The notes: a model not told the origin generated them from the sequence alone. Positions 8,255 through 19,243 are shown, numbered from the stretch's first letter. The stretch: DNA of 64,000 nucleotides from CAWJLS01 sp963843755 (GCA_963843755.1 CAWJLS010000004.1:310001-374000), one strand, 5' to 3'. Numbers and translations: made by a program.

Positions 8255-9465
8255 TGCAGTTTGTCGCACGGGTCGGGACGCCGGACGGCAAGGTGATGGA
8301 GGAGAGCCACACTGCGCCGGACGAGGAGATCCTCCGCAAGGAGCTCGAGAAGCGCGGCCTGCACATCTTCGAGCTGCGCCGGCGCGGCCTGGGAAGCGTG
8401 TCGATCCCGGGCTGGCGGCGGCGCAAGAGGAAGGTCGACGCCCAGGATTTCCTCGCTTTCAACCAGGAGCTGGCGGCGTTGCTCCGTGCCGGCCTGCCGT
8501 TGCTCCAGGCCCTCGACCTGATCGTCGACCGGATGGCGGAGAGCAACTTCGCGACCGTCCTCCAGGACATCCGCGAGCGCATCCGCACCGGCGAGGACCT
8601 GTCGAACGCGTTCGGCGCCCACGAAGAGATGTTCCCCAAGCTCTACCCGTCGGCGCTCAAGGCGGGGGAGCGCAGCGGCGAGCTGGAGGCGGTCGTCCGG
8701 CGTTTCGTCCGTTACCAGAAGCTGGTGCTCGACGCCCGCAAGCGGGTGATCTCGGCGCTGATCTACCCGGCGGTTCTGGTCGGCCTGTCGATCGCCATGA
8801 TCCTGGTGATGATGACCTTCGTGGTCCCCCGCTTCAAGGACTTCTTCGCCGGCTCCGAGGTCAAGCTGCCGCTGATCACCCGGATCATGGTCGGTCTCGG
8901 CACCGGCATCCAGAACAACTGGGTGGTGATCGTGGCGGCCGTGGGCGCGGCGGTGTTCTTCTTCCTGCGCTGGAAAGATTCTCGGGCCGGGCGCCGGGCG
9001 CTCGACCGCTTCGTGCTCCGGCTGCCGTTCCTCGGCCCGGTGTTCCACCGCTTCGGGCTCGCCGAGTTCTGCCGCTCCCTGGGGACGCTGCTCACGGGCG
9101 GCATGCCGCTGGTGCCGTCGCTCGAGATCGCCGTCACCGCGGTCGGCAACGCCTACATCCGGGAGCGGCTCGAGCCGACGATCCAGGAGGTCCGCGAAGG
9201 GGAGTCGTTCTACCAGTCGCTCGACCGCAGCGGCATCTTCACCGACCTGGCGGTCGACATGGTGGAGGTCGGCGAAGCGACCGGCGCCCTGGACGAGATG
9301 CTGGCCAACGTGGCCGACTTCCTGGACGACCAGGTCGAGACCCGCATGGCGCGAATCCTGACCCTGGTCGAGCCGTTCATGCTCGTGTTCATGGGAATCG
9401 TCATCGGTACGATTCTCGTTTCCTTGTACCTGCCACTGTTCTCGGCGCTCTCCCAAACGCGATGA
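8254..9465 (+). CDS. GspF/PilC-family inner-membrane platform protein
   Basis: This is the platform protein of type II secretion or type IV pili, which sits in the inner membrane and couples the ATPase to pilin assembly. The 403 residues include a cytoplasmic N-terminal part, then two GspF domains: LAFNQELAALLRAGLPLLQAL near residue 70 and LAEFCRSLGTLLTGGMPL near 270. There are three membrane spans: SIAMILVMMTFVVPRF, VVIVAAVGAAVFFFL, and near the C-terminus FMLVFMGIVIGTILVSLYLPLF. Length is normal for the family. The ATPase gene follows after 78 bases with no gene. Confidence 0.93.
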   Translation: MQFVARVGTPDGKVMEESHTAPDEEILRKELEKRGLHIFELRRRGLGSVSIPGWRRRKRKVDAQDFLAFNQELAALLRAGLPLLQALDLIVDRMAESNFATVLQDIRERIRTGEDLSNAFGAHEEMFPKLYPSALKAGERSGELEAVVRRFVRYQKLVLDARKRVISALIYPAVLVGLSIAMILVMMTFVVPRFKDFFAGSEVKLPLITRIMVGLGTGIQNNWVVIVAAVGAAVFFFLRWKDSRAGRRALDRFVLRLPFLGPVFHRFGLAEFCRSLGTLLTGGMPLVPSLEIAVTAVGNAYIRERLEPTIQEVREGESFYQSLDRSGIFTDLAVDMVEVGEATGALDEMLANVADFLDDQVETRMARILTLVEPFMLVFMGIVIGTILVSLYLPLFSALSQTR

Positions 9466-9543
9466 GACTTTCGGGCGAGCCACGCCGTCCGTGTCCTTGG
9501 ACGCTCCGGCGGCCGCACTCGTTGAACAAGAACGAGCCCTGAC

Positions 9544-11181
<1,638 letters not shown>

Positions 11182-12156
11182 GCGGCTGCTTGGCGCCGGG
11201 CCGAGGGCCGTGTCGCCGCACGCCTTCGCCTGCTCCGCGACCGCCCTCGCCTACGCGCGGTTCGAGCGCGAGGGCCACGGGCTCGTGCTCTCCCGGTACC
11301 AGAGCGAAGAGCTGCCGGCCGATACGTTCCAGCACGGCCTGCTGGGCGGGCCGCCGCGGGAGCCCCGGAGCTTCGCGGAGCGCGTCGCCGCGTTCGTCCA
11401 GCGTCTGGGCGGCGGTGTCGAGGAGGCCTCGCTGGTGCTGCCGGACGCCTGGCTGCGCACCGCCTTCACCGAGGTGGCCGAGGTGCCTTCGGATTCCCGC
11501 AGCCGCGAGGAGGTTCTGCGCTGGAAGCTCAAGCGGCTGGTGCCATTCCGGGTGGACGAGCTGCGGGTGCGGGCGGCCGAGGTGACGCCGCTCGCGGGCC
11601 AGGAGGAGCCGCGCCGGCTGCTGCTCGGGTTCGGGCTCGAAGGGCTGTTCTCCCACTTGGAGCAGGCGTTCGCCGCCGCCGGCGTCCGCATCGGCCGGAT
11701 CTCCAACGAAGGGCTTTCGGCGGTGGGGGCGCTGTCGGACGAGGTCCGCGGCGAAGGCGACCGCACCCTGGCCGGCCTGATGCTGGCCTCCGAGGGCGGC
11801 TACACCCTGGTCGTCGTCCGCGGCGACGAGCCGGTGCTGCACCGGTTCAAGGGGTTCACCGACGCCCTGCCGCAGGACGCCCGGGGCGCCTCGGTGATCC
11901 GCGACCTGCGCTTGACCGCGACCTTCCTGGAGGAGCACTACCCGGGCCGGCCGCTCGAGCGCCTGGTGCTGGCCGCGTCCGAGGAGTCGGCGGCGCACTG
12001 GGGCCGGTGGATCGACGAGGGCGGCCTGGGCCGGGTCGAGCTGCTCGGGACGGAGCACACGGTGCCGCTGCGCCTGGCCGCGGGCGACGCGGTGGGGTCG
12101 GCGTCGGGGCTGGAGCTGTTGCCGCTGGTCGGTACGGTCAGCCAGGAGGTGGCTGC

Positions 12157-12930
12157 GTGAGCCGCTCCTACCTCAACCTGGCCCGCCGGCCGTATCTCAA
12201 CACCCGGCCGATCGTCCGGCTGTCGATCGTCTTGTGGGTCGTCGGCGCCCTGCTCTTCGCCGGCAACGTCTGGCTGTACTGGGACTTCCTCGCCGGCCGC
12301 GGCGACACCCACGCACGGCTCGAGGAGGTCGCCGGGGAGATCGACACGACGCGGGCGCGGATCGCGTCGCTCGAGTCCCAGCTCGCCGGCTTCGACCTGG
12401 CCGACCAGAACCTGCGGGTCGAGTTCCTCAACTCGCGCATCGCCCGGCGGCACTTCTCCTGGAGCCGCCTGTTCGACGCCCTCGCCGACCTCCTGCCCGA
12501 CGACGTGCGGGTGGCGCGGCTGACCCCGTCGTCGGAGGACGACACTCCGACGACCCGGGCGAGCGCGCGGCGGCGTCCGGACGAGGCCACGTCGGAACGG
12601 GTCGTCCTGGGGATTCAGGGGGTCGCGCGCACCAACGAGTCGATCCTGAACCTGGTCGACGCCTTGTTCGAGAGCCCGGCTTTCGAGCAGACTCGGCTGA
12701 ACCGCCAGCAGAGTCAGCAGGGTGGCCTGATCGAGTTCGACCTCGACACGATCTACGATCCACACGCGGGCGAGGAGAAACCGCCGGAGGAGCCGGCCGT
12801 CGCCGCGACCTCGGAGTCCGTTGCGCCGCCGCCCGCGGACAGCTCGGCCGCGGTGGCACCGCCGCCGGCGGACCCGCCGCTGGCCAAGCTCGGACCGCCC
12901 GCGTCGTCGGCGCCGAAGGTGGTCCGATGA
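12157..12930 (+). CDS. pilN: PilN-like inner-membrane assembly protein
   Basis: The protein has 257 residues from a GTG at 12157 inside the previous stop. The N-terminus has the conserved PilN pattern, NLARRPYLNTRPIVR, followed by one transmembrane helix (LSIVLWVVGALLFAGNVWLYW), a coiled coil (ARLEEVAGEIDTTRARIASL) and a ferredoxin-like periplasmic domain (LFDALADLLPDDVRVARL). The C-terminal 60 residues are Pro/Ala rich. In Pseudomonas, PilN pairs with PilO and binds PilM through the cytoplasmic N-terminus. Confidence 0.88.
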   Translation: MSRSYLNLARRPYLNTRPIVRLSIVLWVVGALLFAGNVWLYWDFLAGRGDTHARLEEVAGEIDTTRARIASLESQLAGFDLADQNLRVEFLNSRIARRHFSWSRLFDALADLLPDDVRVARLTPSSEDDTPTTRASARRRPDEATSERVVLGIQGVARTNESILNLVDALFESPAFEQTRLNRQQSQQGGLIEFDLDTIYDPHAGEEKPPEEPAVAATSESVAPPPADSSAAVAPPPADPPLAKLGPPASSAPKVVR

Positions 12931-13586
12931 GCCTGCGCGACACGTTCACCAAGGTCGGCCGTCTCCGCCCGTGGCTGTGGGGTCTGGCGCTCGCCTTCTT
13001 CCTGCTCAACCTGGCGCTGTTTTCGACCTACCGCATCGTCTACGCCGGCCAGGTGGTCAGCCTGCGCCAGCGGCTGGAGCACCGCGAGGCGGAGCTGCGC
13101 GATCTCCAGGCCAAGGCGGCCGAGCTCGACAAGCTGGTCGAGTCGGCCCGCTCGACCCGCGACACCCTCGGCGATCTCTACACCCACCGCCTGGCCAGCG
13201 AGCGCATCCGCTTCACCAAGGTGGCGGCGGAGGTCCGGGAGCTGGCCCGCCGCTCGGGCCTCGAGCCGAACTCGATGAGCTACCCGACCGAGGAGATCGA
13301 GGACTACGGCCTGGTCAAGCGGCTGTTCACGTTCAGCGTGACGGGCTCCTACGTCGAGCTGCGCCGGTTCATCAACCTGCTCGAGGTCACTCCGACGTTC
13401 ATCACCCTCGAGCAGGTCGGCCTGTCGGGGGAGAAGGGGGCCGACCTCCAGATCCGCCTGACGCTGTCGACCCTGTTCGCCGACGAGGACGAGGCGCGGA
13501 CGCTCGAAGCCGAGCACTCGGCGGCGTCACCGCCACCATCGCCACCGCCGCCGGCGGCGGACGAGAACGCGGGAGGGACGACATGA
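12927..13586 (+). CDS. pilO: PilO-like inner-membrane assembly protein
   Basis: This encodes 219 residues and starts at the ATG overlapping the pilN stop (ATGA). A short cytoplasmic tail is followed by a transmembrane helix (PWLWGLALAFFLLNLALFSTY), a coiled coil (LRQRLEHREAELRDLQAKAA) and a periplasmic ferredoxin-like domain (FTFSVTGSYVELRRFINLLE, typical PilO). It ends in a proline/alanine-rich tail. It is expected to heterodimerise with PilN and align the inner-membrane complex with the secretin through the next gene product. Confidence 0.88.
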   Translation: MSLRDTFTKVGRLRPWLWGLALAFFLLNLALFSTYRIVYAGQVVSLRQRLEHREAELRDLQAKAAELDKLVESARSTRDTLGDLYTHRLASERIRFTKVAAEVRELARRSGLEPNSMSYPTEEIEDYGLVKRLFTFSVTGSYVELRRFINLLEVTPTFITLEQVGLSGEKGADLQIRLTLSTLFADEDEARTLEAEHSAASPPPSPPPPAADENAGGTT

Positions 13587-14179
13587 ACCGCCGCACGGTC
13601 GTCTTGCTGGGCTTCCTGGGCGCGACGGTGCTGCTGGCACTGTTGCTCCAGTCCGGTAGCTGCGACGGTGGCGAGACGGCCGCCGTCTCCTCCCCTTCCG
13701 GTGCGGTCGGGCGGGCCGGCGGTGTCGCGCGGCGCGCCCGCCGGGGCAGCGCGGAGGCGCAGCCGGTCCACCATGTGGTGATGCTGCGCTCGGTGGAGCT
13801 CGCGGACGTGCCGTCCGAGTACGAGCCCGGACGGGACCTGTTCCGCTTCTACCAGCCGCCCAAGCCGCCGCCGCAGAAGCCGGAGCCGGTCAGGCCGCCG
13901 CAGCCGCCGCCGCAGAAGCAGGTGGAGCTGCCGCCGCCGCCGCCGGGGCCGCAACCGCCGGCCATCGATGTCGACTATCTTGGGAGCTTCGGTCCGCAGG
14001 AACGACCGATCGCCGTCTTGAGCGACGGCGAGGAGATCTACAACGTCCGGTTGGGCGACGTCATCGACGGGAAGTTCCGGGTGGTCCGGATCGGCTACGA
14101 GTCCGTCGACCTCGCGTTCGTCGATTTCCCGGAGGTACCGGCCGCGCGGTTGCCGATCGGCCGGCCGAATGGAGGCTAG
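13583..14179 (+). CDS. PilP-like linker protein with proline-rich stretch
   Basis: The protein has 198 residues. An N-terminal hydrophobic stretch (TVVLLGFLGATVLLALLL) ends in QSGSCDGG, which may be a weak lipobox. The middle holds a proline-rich linker (repeats of PPKPPPQK type, about residues 92-130). The C-terminal domain (AVLSDGEEIYNVRLGDVID, then FRVVRIGYESVDLAFVDF) resembles the PilP/GspC HR beta-domain that contacts the secretin. It lies between pilO (4-base overlap) and the secretin gene (3-base gap), exactly where pilP belongs. Homology is judged from domain style and position. Confidence 0.72.
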   Translation: MNRRTVVLLGFLGATVLLALLLQSGSCDGGETAAVSSPSGAVGRAGGVARRARRGSAEAQPVHHVVMLRSVELADVPSEYEPGRDLFRFYQPPKPPPQKPEPVRPPQPPPQKQVELPPPPPGPQPPAIDVDYLGSFGPQERPIAVLSDGEEIYNVRLGDVIDGKFRVVRIGYESVDLAFVDFPEVPAARLPIGRPNGG

Positions 14180-14182
14180 GAC

Positions 14183-16825
14183 ATGGGACTGGGATACAAA
14201 ACGACGATTCGAGTGTTGGCACTGGCGCTGCTCGCGCTGACTGCGGCGAGCTGCACCGGATTCAGGGCGGCCCGCCAGGCGGAGATCGCCACCGAGACGG
14301 GCGACTGGGATAGCGCGGTCCTCTACTGGACCCAGGCGATCGACCAGGACCCGACCAACATCAGCTACAAGGCGAACCTCCTGCGGGCGCAGGTGCGGGC
14401 CTCCGGCGAGCACTTCGAGCGCGGCAAGAAGTTCCACGAGGCGAAGGTGCTCGAGCGCGCCCTGGTCGAGTACCAGCAGGCGGTGCAGCTCGACCCGTCG
14501 AACCAGTACGCCCAGGTGGAGCTCGACAAGGTGCGCCGGGAGATCGACGCGGCCAAGCAGGGTACCGACGTCGAGACCCTCGAGGAGATGAAGCGCAAGG
14601 CCCAGGGCATCCGCCCCCAGCCGCCGCTGCTCAACCCGCGCTCGGACGAGCCGATCTCCCTCGAGTTCCCGGAGCCGACGCCGATCATGTCGATCTACCG
14701 GGCCCTCGGCAAGGCGTTCGGCATCAACATCCTGTTCGACCCGAACCTGAAGGACCTGGAGATCCCCATCGTCCTGCGCGACGTGACCGCCCAGGACGCG
14801 CTCGAGATCCTCATGCGGGCCGCGGGGCACTTCTACAAGGTGCTCGACCCCCAGACCATCATCATCGCCGCCGACACGCCGCAGAACCGGCGCAACTACG
14901 AGGACCTGGTGATCCAGGCGTTCTTCCTGTCGAACGCCGACGTCAAGGACGCCATGACCACCCTGCGCAGCCTGATCGGCGCCAAGCAGATCGCCATGAA
15001 CGAGCAGCTCAACGCGATCATCCTGCGCGACACGGCGGACAAGGTGAAGGTGGCCGAGAAGATCATCGACACGGTCGACAAGGCGAAGGCCGAGGTGGTG
15101 GTCGACGTGGAGCTGCTGCAGCTCTCCACCAGCAAGCTCCGTGACCTGGGGGTCGAGCTCAGCTCCAACTCGATCACCCAGAGCCTCGACCTGGGGTCGG
15201 ACTCCGCCAAGCTCCATCTGTCGGACATCCAGTACCTCAACCAGAACAACTGGACTCTGACGATCCCCAACTTCATCTACAACTTCGTCAAGAACAACAC
15301 CGACGCCCAGCTCCTGGCCCAGCCGCGGCTCAGGATCAGCGAAGGGGAGAAGGCGCGGCTGGTGATCGGCGACCGCGTGCCGATCCCGGTGACCAGCTTC
15401 AACACCGCCAACACGGTCGGCGGCAACATCGTGCCGATCACCTCCTTCCAGTACCAGGACGTCGGCATCACGATCAACATCGAGCCCCGGGTGCACCACA
15501 ACCGGGAGGTCACCCTCAAGCTGACCGTCGAGGTCTCCCAAGTCTCGGGCCAGGTATCCGGCGGCAACGGACAGGCTTCCCAGCCGATCATCGGCACCCG
15601 GACGATCGAGTCGACGATCCGGCTCAAGGACGGCGAGACCAACTTCCTGGCCGGCCTGATCCGCCAGGACAACTCGAACACCGACTCCGGCGTCCCCGGG
15701 CTCTCCGACATCCCGATCATCGGCCGCCTGTTCTCGAACAACTCGACCGACAACCGGCGCACCGACGTCATCCTGACCCTGACGCCCCACATCGTCCGGC
15801 TGCCGGACATCACCGAGGAAGACCTGCTGCCGATCTGGGTCGGCACGGAGCAGAACATCACCTTCCGGGGCGGCAGCCCGCGGGTCGAGTCCGACGTCAA
15901 CGGACCGTTCGACGGGCCGGATCAGACCAGCCCGGAAGAGATCCGGCGCCGGATTCGCGAGCGGCTCCAGAGCCTGCCGCGGGGCCTTCAGAGCACCAAC
16001 AACGGCGGCCTGCCGCAGCAGCAAGAGCAGGAGCCGCCGGCCGGCCAGGAGCTGGTGCCGGGGTTGGGGTCGAACGAGCCCCAGCCGGACGAGCCACCGC
16101 CGGGGTCGCTGCCCCAGGGCGGTCTGGGGCAGGCCTCCCTGGACGGGCGCGGGTCGGGTGGGGCGGACGTCGGATCCGGCGGGGCCCAGAGCACGTCCGA
16201 CACGGTGGACGGCATCGTCTCGGACGCCACCGAGCTGGCGTCGCTCAACCTGGCCGACGCGGCCGCCTTCGGCCGTTTCGCGGCGGTCACCAGCTCGCCC
16301 CTGTCGACCGCGACCGACGTCGAGCTGCGCCTGGTTCCCGGGGCCGTGACGGTCGCGCCGGGCGACAGCTTCGAGGTGACGCTGGAGGCCAAGGCCCTGA
16401 CGCCGGTCTCCCACCTGCCCGTCACCCTGACCTTCGATCCGGACGTGCTGACGGTCGAGAACGTCGAGGCGGGCGATTTCCTCGGCGGCCCGGACGCGGC
16501 CAAGGTGCTCAGCGACTCGTCCCAGCCCGGGCAGTTGGTGATCGGCGCCAGCCGCCTCGGCCAGGTGCCGGGAGTGGCCGGCGTCGGCCCGGTCGCCCGC
16601 ATCACCTTCCGCGCCGTCGGACCGGGTGAGGCCGGGCTGGCGTTCGCCAAGGCCGCGGCCAAGGACACGGCGCTCGAGCCGCTGGCCCTCGGCACCGCCA
16701 CGTCCTCGGTCGAGGTCAGCGGCGACGGCGCCCCGGGCACGAAAGCCCCGATCGCGCCGGACACCCCGAACAAGCGACACCGGCCGGCGGCCAAGGCCGG
16801 GGGCGGAGAGAAAGAGAACGGATGA
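14183..16825 (+). CDS. Outer-membrane secretin (PilQ/GspD) with TPR start and C-terminal cohesin-like domain
   Basis: This 880-residue protein would form the outer-membrane pore of the system. Order of parts: a lipoprotein signal with Cys near residue 25 (LALTAASCTG); TPR-like repeats (about 30-110); an N0/STN domain (ISLEFPEPTPIMSIYRALGK); an N1 domain (VIQAFFLSNADVKDAMTTLR); the secretin core (about 305-540) ending with GVPGLSDIPIIGRLFSNNST and LTPHIVR; a Gly/Pro/Gln-rich linker; and a cohesin-like beta-sandwich (about 710-840; LTFDPDVLTVENVEAGDFL). Usual secretins end after the S-domain, so this tail is extra. The stop overlaps the first pseudopilin gene. Confidence 0.93.
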   Translation: MGLGYKTTIRVLALALLALTAASCTGFRAARQAEIATETGDWDSAVLYWTQAIDQDPTNISYKANLLRAQVRASGEHFERGKKFHEAKVLERALVEYQQAVQLDPSNQYAQVELDKVRREIDAAKQGTDVETLEEMKRKAQGIRPQPPLLNPRSDEPISLEFPEPTPIMSIYRALGKAFGINILFDPNLKDLEIPIVLRDVTAQDALEILMRAAGHFYKVLDPQTIIIAADTPQNRRNYEDLVIQAFFLSNADVKDAMTTLRSLIGAKQIAMNEQLNAIILRDTADKVKVAEKIIDTVDKAKAEVVVDVELLQLSTSKLRDLGVELSSNSITQSLDLGSDSAKLHLSDIQYLNQNNWTLTIPNFIYNFVKNNTDAQLLAQPRLRISEGEKARLVIGDRVPIPVTSFNTANTVGGNIVPITSFQYQDVGITINIEPRVHHNREVTLKLTVEVSQVSGQVSGGNGQASQPIIGTRTIESTIRLKDGETNFLAGLIRQDNSNTDSGVPGLSDIPIIGRLFSNNSTDNRRTDVILTLTPHIVRLPDITEEDLLPIWVGTEQNITFRGGSPRVESDVNGPFDGPDQTSPEEIRRRIRERLQSLPRGLQSTNNGGLPQQQEQEPPAGQELVPGLGSNEPQPDEPPPGSLPQGGLGQASLDGRGSGGADVGSGGAQSTSDTVDGIVSDATELASLNLADAAAFGRFAAVTSSPLSTATDVELRLVPGAVTVAPGDSFEVTLEAKALTPVSHLPVTLTFDPDVLTVENVEAGDFLGGPDAAKVLSDSSQPGQLVIGASRLGQVPGVAGVGPVARITFRAVGPGEAGLAFAKAAAKDTALEPLALGTATSSVEVSGDGAPGTKAPIAPDTPNKRHRPAAKAGGGEKENG

Positions 16826-17343
16826 GCCTTCGTTCCGCCAGGACAGCCCGGCGCACCGCCGGCGGCTCGGTGCCTTCGCCTCGAGCCAATGGCGGACAGC
16901 GGGGGTTCACCATGGTCGAGCTGGTGGTAGTGGCGGCGATCCTCGCGATCCTCGCCATGGCGACCGTGCCGCTCGCCGCCCGCGCCCACAAGCGGGTCAA
17001 GGAGATCGAGCTGCGCACGGCGCTCCGCGACATGCGCTACGCCATCGACGAGTACAAGCGTTACAGCGACGCCGGGCTGATCCCGGTGGAGCTGGGAACC
17101 GACGGCTACCCGGCCGACCTGGAGGATCTGGTCGACGGCATCGACCTGATCGGCCAGGTGAACAAGAAGATCCGCTTCCTGCGCCGGATCCCGGTCGACC
17201 CGATGACCGGCGAGGCGGAGTGGGGCAAGCGGAGCTACCAGGACGAGCCGGACGACAGCTCGTGGGGGGGCGAGAACGTCTACGACGTCCACTCCCTCTC
17301 GGAGGGCGTCGGGATCAACGGCATCCCCTACTCGCAATGGTGA
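16822..17343 (+). CDS. Type II/IV pseudopilin (GspG-like) 1
   Basis: A 173-residue prepilin-like protein. After a basic leader of about 27 residues comes the prepilin peptidase site and hydrophobic helix GFTMVELVVVAAILAILAM, with Glu+5 present. The body has KEIELRTALRDMRYAIDEYK and IPVDPMTGEAEWGK, the calcium-loop style of major pseudopilins. The tail (YDVHSLSEGVGINGIPYSQW) is typical of secreted pseudopilin families. It is joined to the secretin gene by an ATGA overlap. Confidence 0.92.
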   Translation: MSLRSARTARRTAGGSVPSPRANGGQRGFTMVELVVVAAILAILAMATVPLAARAHKRVKEIELRTALRDMRYAIDEYKRYSDAGLIPVELGTDGYPADLEDLVDGIDLIGQVNKKIRFLRRIPVDPMTGEAEWGKRSYQDEPDDSSWGGENVYDVHSLSEGVGINGIPYSQW

Positions 17344-17365
17344 CCTCGAACGGAAGGGACCCACG

Positions 17366-17860
17366 ATGACGACACCGACCGCATTCGAAGACACCGCGCC
17401 GCGCCGCGTCCGCCCCAGCCTGCGGCAGGCTGACGCCGCCGCCGGCCGCCGTGCCCAGGCCGGCTTCACGCTCATCGAGCTGATCGTGGTCATCGCCATC
17501 ATCGGCATCCTGGCGGCGATCGTCGTCCCGCGCCTGAGCGAGGCGCCGCGGCGAGCCCAGGAGGCGGTGCTCAAGACCAACCTGCGGTCACTGCGCAGCG
17601 CGATCAACCAGTACTACGCCGACAAGGGCCACTATCCGACCAGTCTGGACGCCCTGGTCGAGGACAACTACTTCCGTGAGCTCCCCATGGACCCGATGAC
17701 CAAGTCGAACGAGACCTGGGTCCCGGAGTACGAAGAGCTCAATCCGGACGAGGCGCCGGCGGAGACCGACCTCCCGGACTCCGGCGAGCCGGGCATCATC
17801 GACGTCTCCTCCGGCTCGGAGGAGACCAGCCTGGACGGGGAGCCCTACTCCGAATGGTGA
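17366..17860 (+). CDS. Type II/IV pseudopilin (GspG-like) 2
   Basis: A 164-residue pseudopilin. A leader of about 32 residues precedes GFTLIELIVVIAIIGILAAI, with Glu+5. The globular part LRSLRSAINQYYADKGHYPT and LPMDPMTKSNETW is the GspG major-pseudopilin pattern, and it ends in an acidic stretch then YSEW. It is the closest of the three to a canonical major pseudopilin. The 22-base gap from the preceding gene contains the sequence GGAAGGGA, a ribosome binding site. The stop overlaps the start of the third pseudopilin gene. Confidence 0.93.
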   Translation: MTTPTAFEDTAPRRVRPSLRQADAAAGRRAQAGFTLIELIVVIAIIGILAAIVVPRLSEAPRRAQEAVLKTNLRSLRSAINQYYADKGHYPTSLDALVEDNYFRELPMDPMTKSNETWVPEYEELNPDEAPAETDLPDSGEPGIIDVSSGSEETSLDGEPYSEW

Positions 17861-18717
17861 CCGCGACGTCAGCGCGCTCCTCCGAATCGGGCTTCACCCT
17901 GGTCGCCCTGGCGATCGCGGTGACGATCCTGACGGTGTTGCTGGCGGTCTCCCTACCGGCCTGGAAACAGATCACCCAGCGGGAGAAGGAGGAGGAGCTC
18001 ATCTTCCGCGGCTGGCAGTACGTCGAGGCGATCCGGGTCTTTCAGCAGCGCCAGGGGCGTCTGCCCACGCGCCTCGACGAGCTGATCAAGGTCAAGCCGC
18101 GCTCGATCCGTCAGCTCTGGAAGGACCCGATGACCGACAGCGGAGAGTGGGGTCTGATCTTCCAGGGGACGGGGAGCAGCCGGTTGCGCGGGCAGGATCT
18201 GACCGGCGGCACCGGGCCCGGTGGTCTCGGAGGGTTCGGGAACGGCACCGGGAACGACGGCCGCGACGACCAGGAAGATGGCAAGAACGGGGCGACCGGC
18301 CCCAACGGCCAGCGCGTGACCGTCGGGCCGATCGTCGGGGTCCACAGCCTGTCCACCGACTCGTCGATCAAGGTTCTCTTCGGCCAGGAAGAGTACGACC
18401 AGTGGCAGTTCACGATCGACCTCCTCGGGCAGCAGGGGCGGCAGAATCCCCAGATCGGCACCAACCCCGGGGGGCTCCAGACCAACCAGGGTGTGCCCAA
18501 CGTCCGCTGGATCGGCCGTCCCTTCCGCCAAGGGCTGGTGCCGCAGGGAGGCAACGGGCTCGGGCTCCAGAACGGCACCGGCGTCGGCGGTCAGCCGGCG
18601 ACCGACGCCAACGGGAGACCGCTCGGGACCGGCGGCCAACCGCCCGGGAACGGCGGACGGCAGGTCGGGACGGGGCTGGGCGGCGGCTCGCAGTTCCAGC
18701 GACGACAGAACCGGTGA
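17854..18717 (+). CDS. Type II/IV pseudopilin with Gly/Asn/Gln-rich tail
   Basis: A protein of 287 residues starting at an ATG that overlaps the previous gene by 7 bases. The leader is short, followed by GFTLVALAIAVTILTVLLAV. The usual Glu+5 is replaced by Ala (FTLVA rather than FTLVE), which in minor pseudopilins marks the tip subunit (GspK/PilX-like behaviour). The middle keeps the family pattern (RQGRLPTRLDELIKV, WKDPMTDSGEWG). The last 130 residues are low-complexity, rich in Gly, Asn and Gln. It may be a tip or minor pseudopilin (inference). Confidence 0.85.
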   Translation: MVTATSARSSESGFTLVALAIAVTILTVLLAVSLPAWKQITQREKEEELIFRGWQYVEAIRVFQQRQGRLPTRLDELIKVKPRSIRQLWKDPMTDSGEWGLIFQGTGSSRLRGQDLTGGTGPGGLGGFGNGTGNDGRDDQEDGKNGATGPNGQRVTVGPIVGVHSLSTDSSIKVLFGQEEYDQWQFTIDLLGQQGRQNPQIGTNPGGLQTNQGVPNVRWIGRPFRQGLVPQGGNGLGLQNGTGVGGQPATDANGRPLGTGGQPPGNGGRQVGTGLGGGSQFQRRQNR

Positions 18718-18743
18718 CCGCGGCGGCGCCGCGCCGCGGGGCC

Positions 18744-18761
18744 GGCGGCCGGCCGGCCGCC
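18744..18761. repeat. Perfect 18-base GC palindrome between pseudopilin operon and dut
   Basis: GGCGGCCGGCCGGCCGCC is its own reverse complement and lies in an all-GC stretch (18719-18762) directly after the last pseudopilin gene. It could fold in the mRNA as a terminator-like or processing hairpin. No U-tract follows. Confidence 0.45.
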
Positions 18762-18799
18762 GATTGGCAACCGCCCGCCAGACGACGGAGGAGACCCGC

Positions 18800-19243
18800 G
18801 TGAAGATCCGACTGCGCCGCCTGCCCCACGCCCACGACCTTCCGCTGCCGGAGGTGGCCTCCGCCGGTGCCTCCGGCGCCGACCTGCGCGCCGCCGTCGA
18901 GCAGGATCTGGTGCTCTCTCCGGGTGAGCGCGCCGCGGTGCCCACCGGCCTGGTGCTCGAGATCCCGCCCGGCTACGAGGGGCAGGTCCGGCCCCGGAGC
19001 GGCCTGGCCCTGCGTCACGGGGTGACCCTGGCCAACCCGCCGGGGACTGTGGACAGCGACTACCGCGGGGAGGTCAAGGTGCTGCTCGCCCACCTGGGCG
19101 AGGCGCCGCTCGCCATCCGCCGGGGCGACCGGATCGCTCAGCTCGTCGTGACGCGGGTCGAGCGGGTGGAGTGGGTCGAGGTCGAGGAGCTCGGGGGGAG
19201 TGGGCGTGGGGACGGGGGGTTCGGGTCGACGGGGGTCGAGTAG
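18800..19243 (+). CDS. dut: dUTP diphosphatase
   Basis: This 147-residue trimeric dUTPase converts dUTP to dUMP and pyrophosphate. The GTG at 18800 follows GGAGGAG by 7 bases. Conserved motifs in order: SAGASGADLRA (motif 1), RPRSGLALRHG (motif 2), NPPGTVDSDYRGE (motif 3), RRGDRIAQLVV (motif 4) and the glycine-rich C-terminal clamp GDGGFGSTG (motif 5). Length is normal. It shares its strand with the pilus operon but is probably a separate functional unit. Confidence 0.96.
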   Translation: MKIRLRRLPHAHDLPLPEVASAGASGADLRAAVEQDLVLSPGERAAVPTGLVLEIPPGYEGQVRPRSGLALRHGVTLANPPGTVDSDYRGEVKVLLAHLGEAPLAIRRGDRIAQLVVTRVERVEWVEVEELGGSGRGDGGFGSTGVE

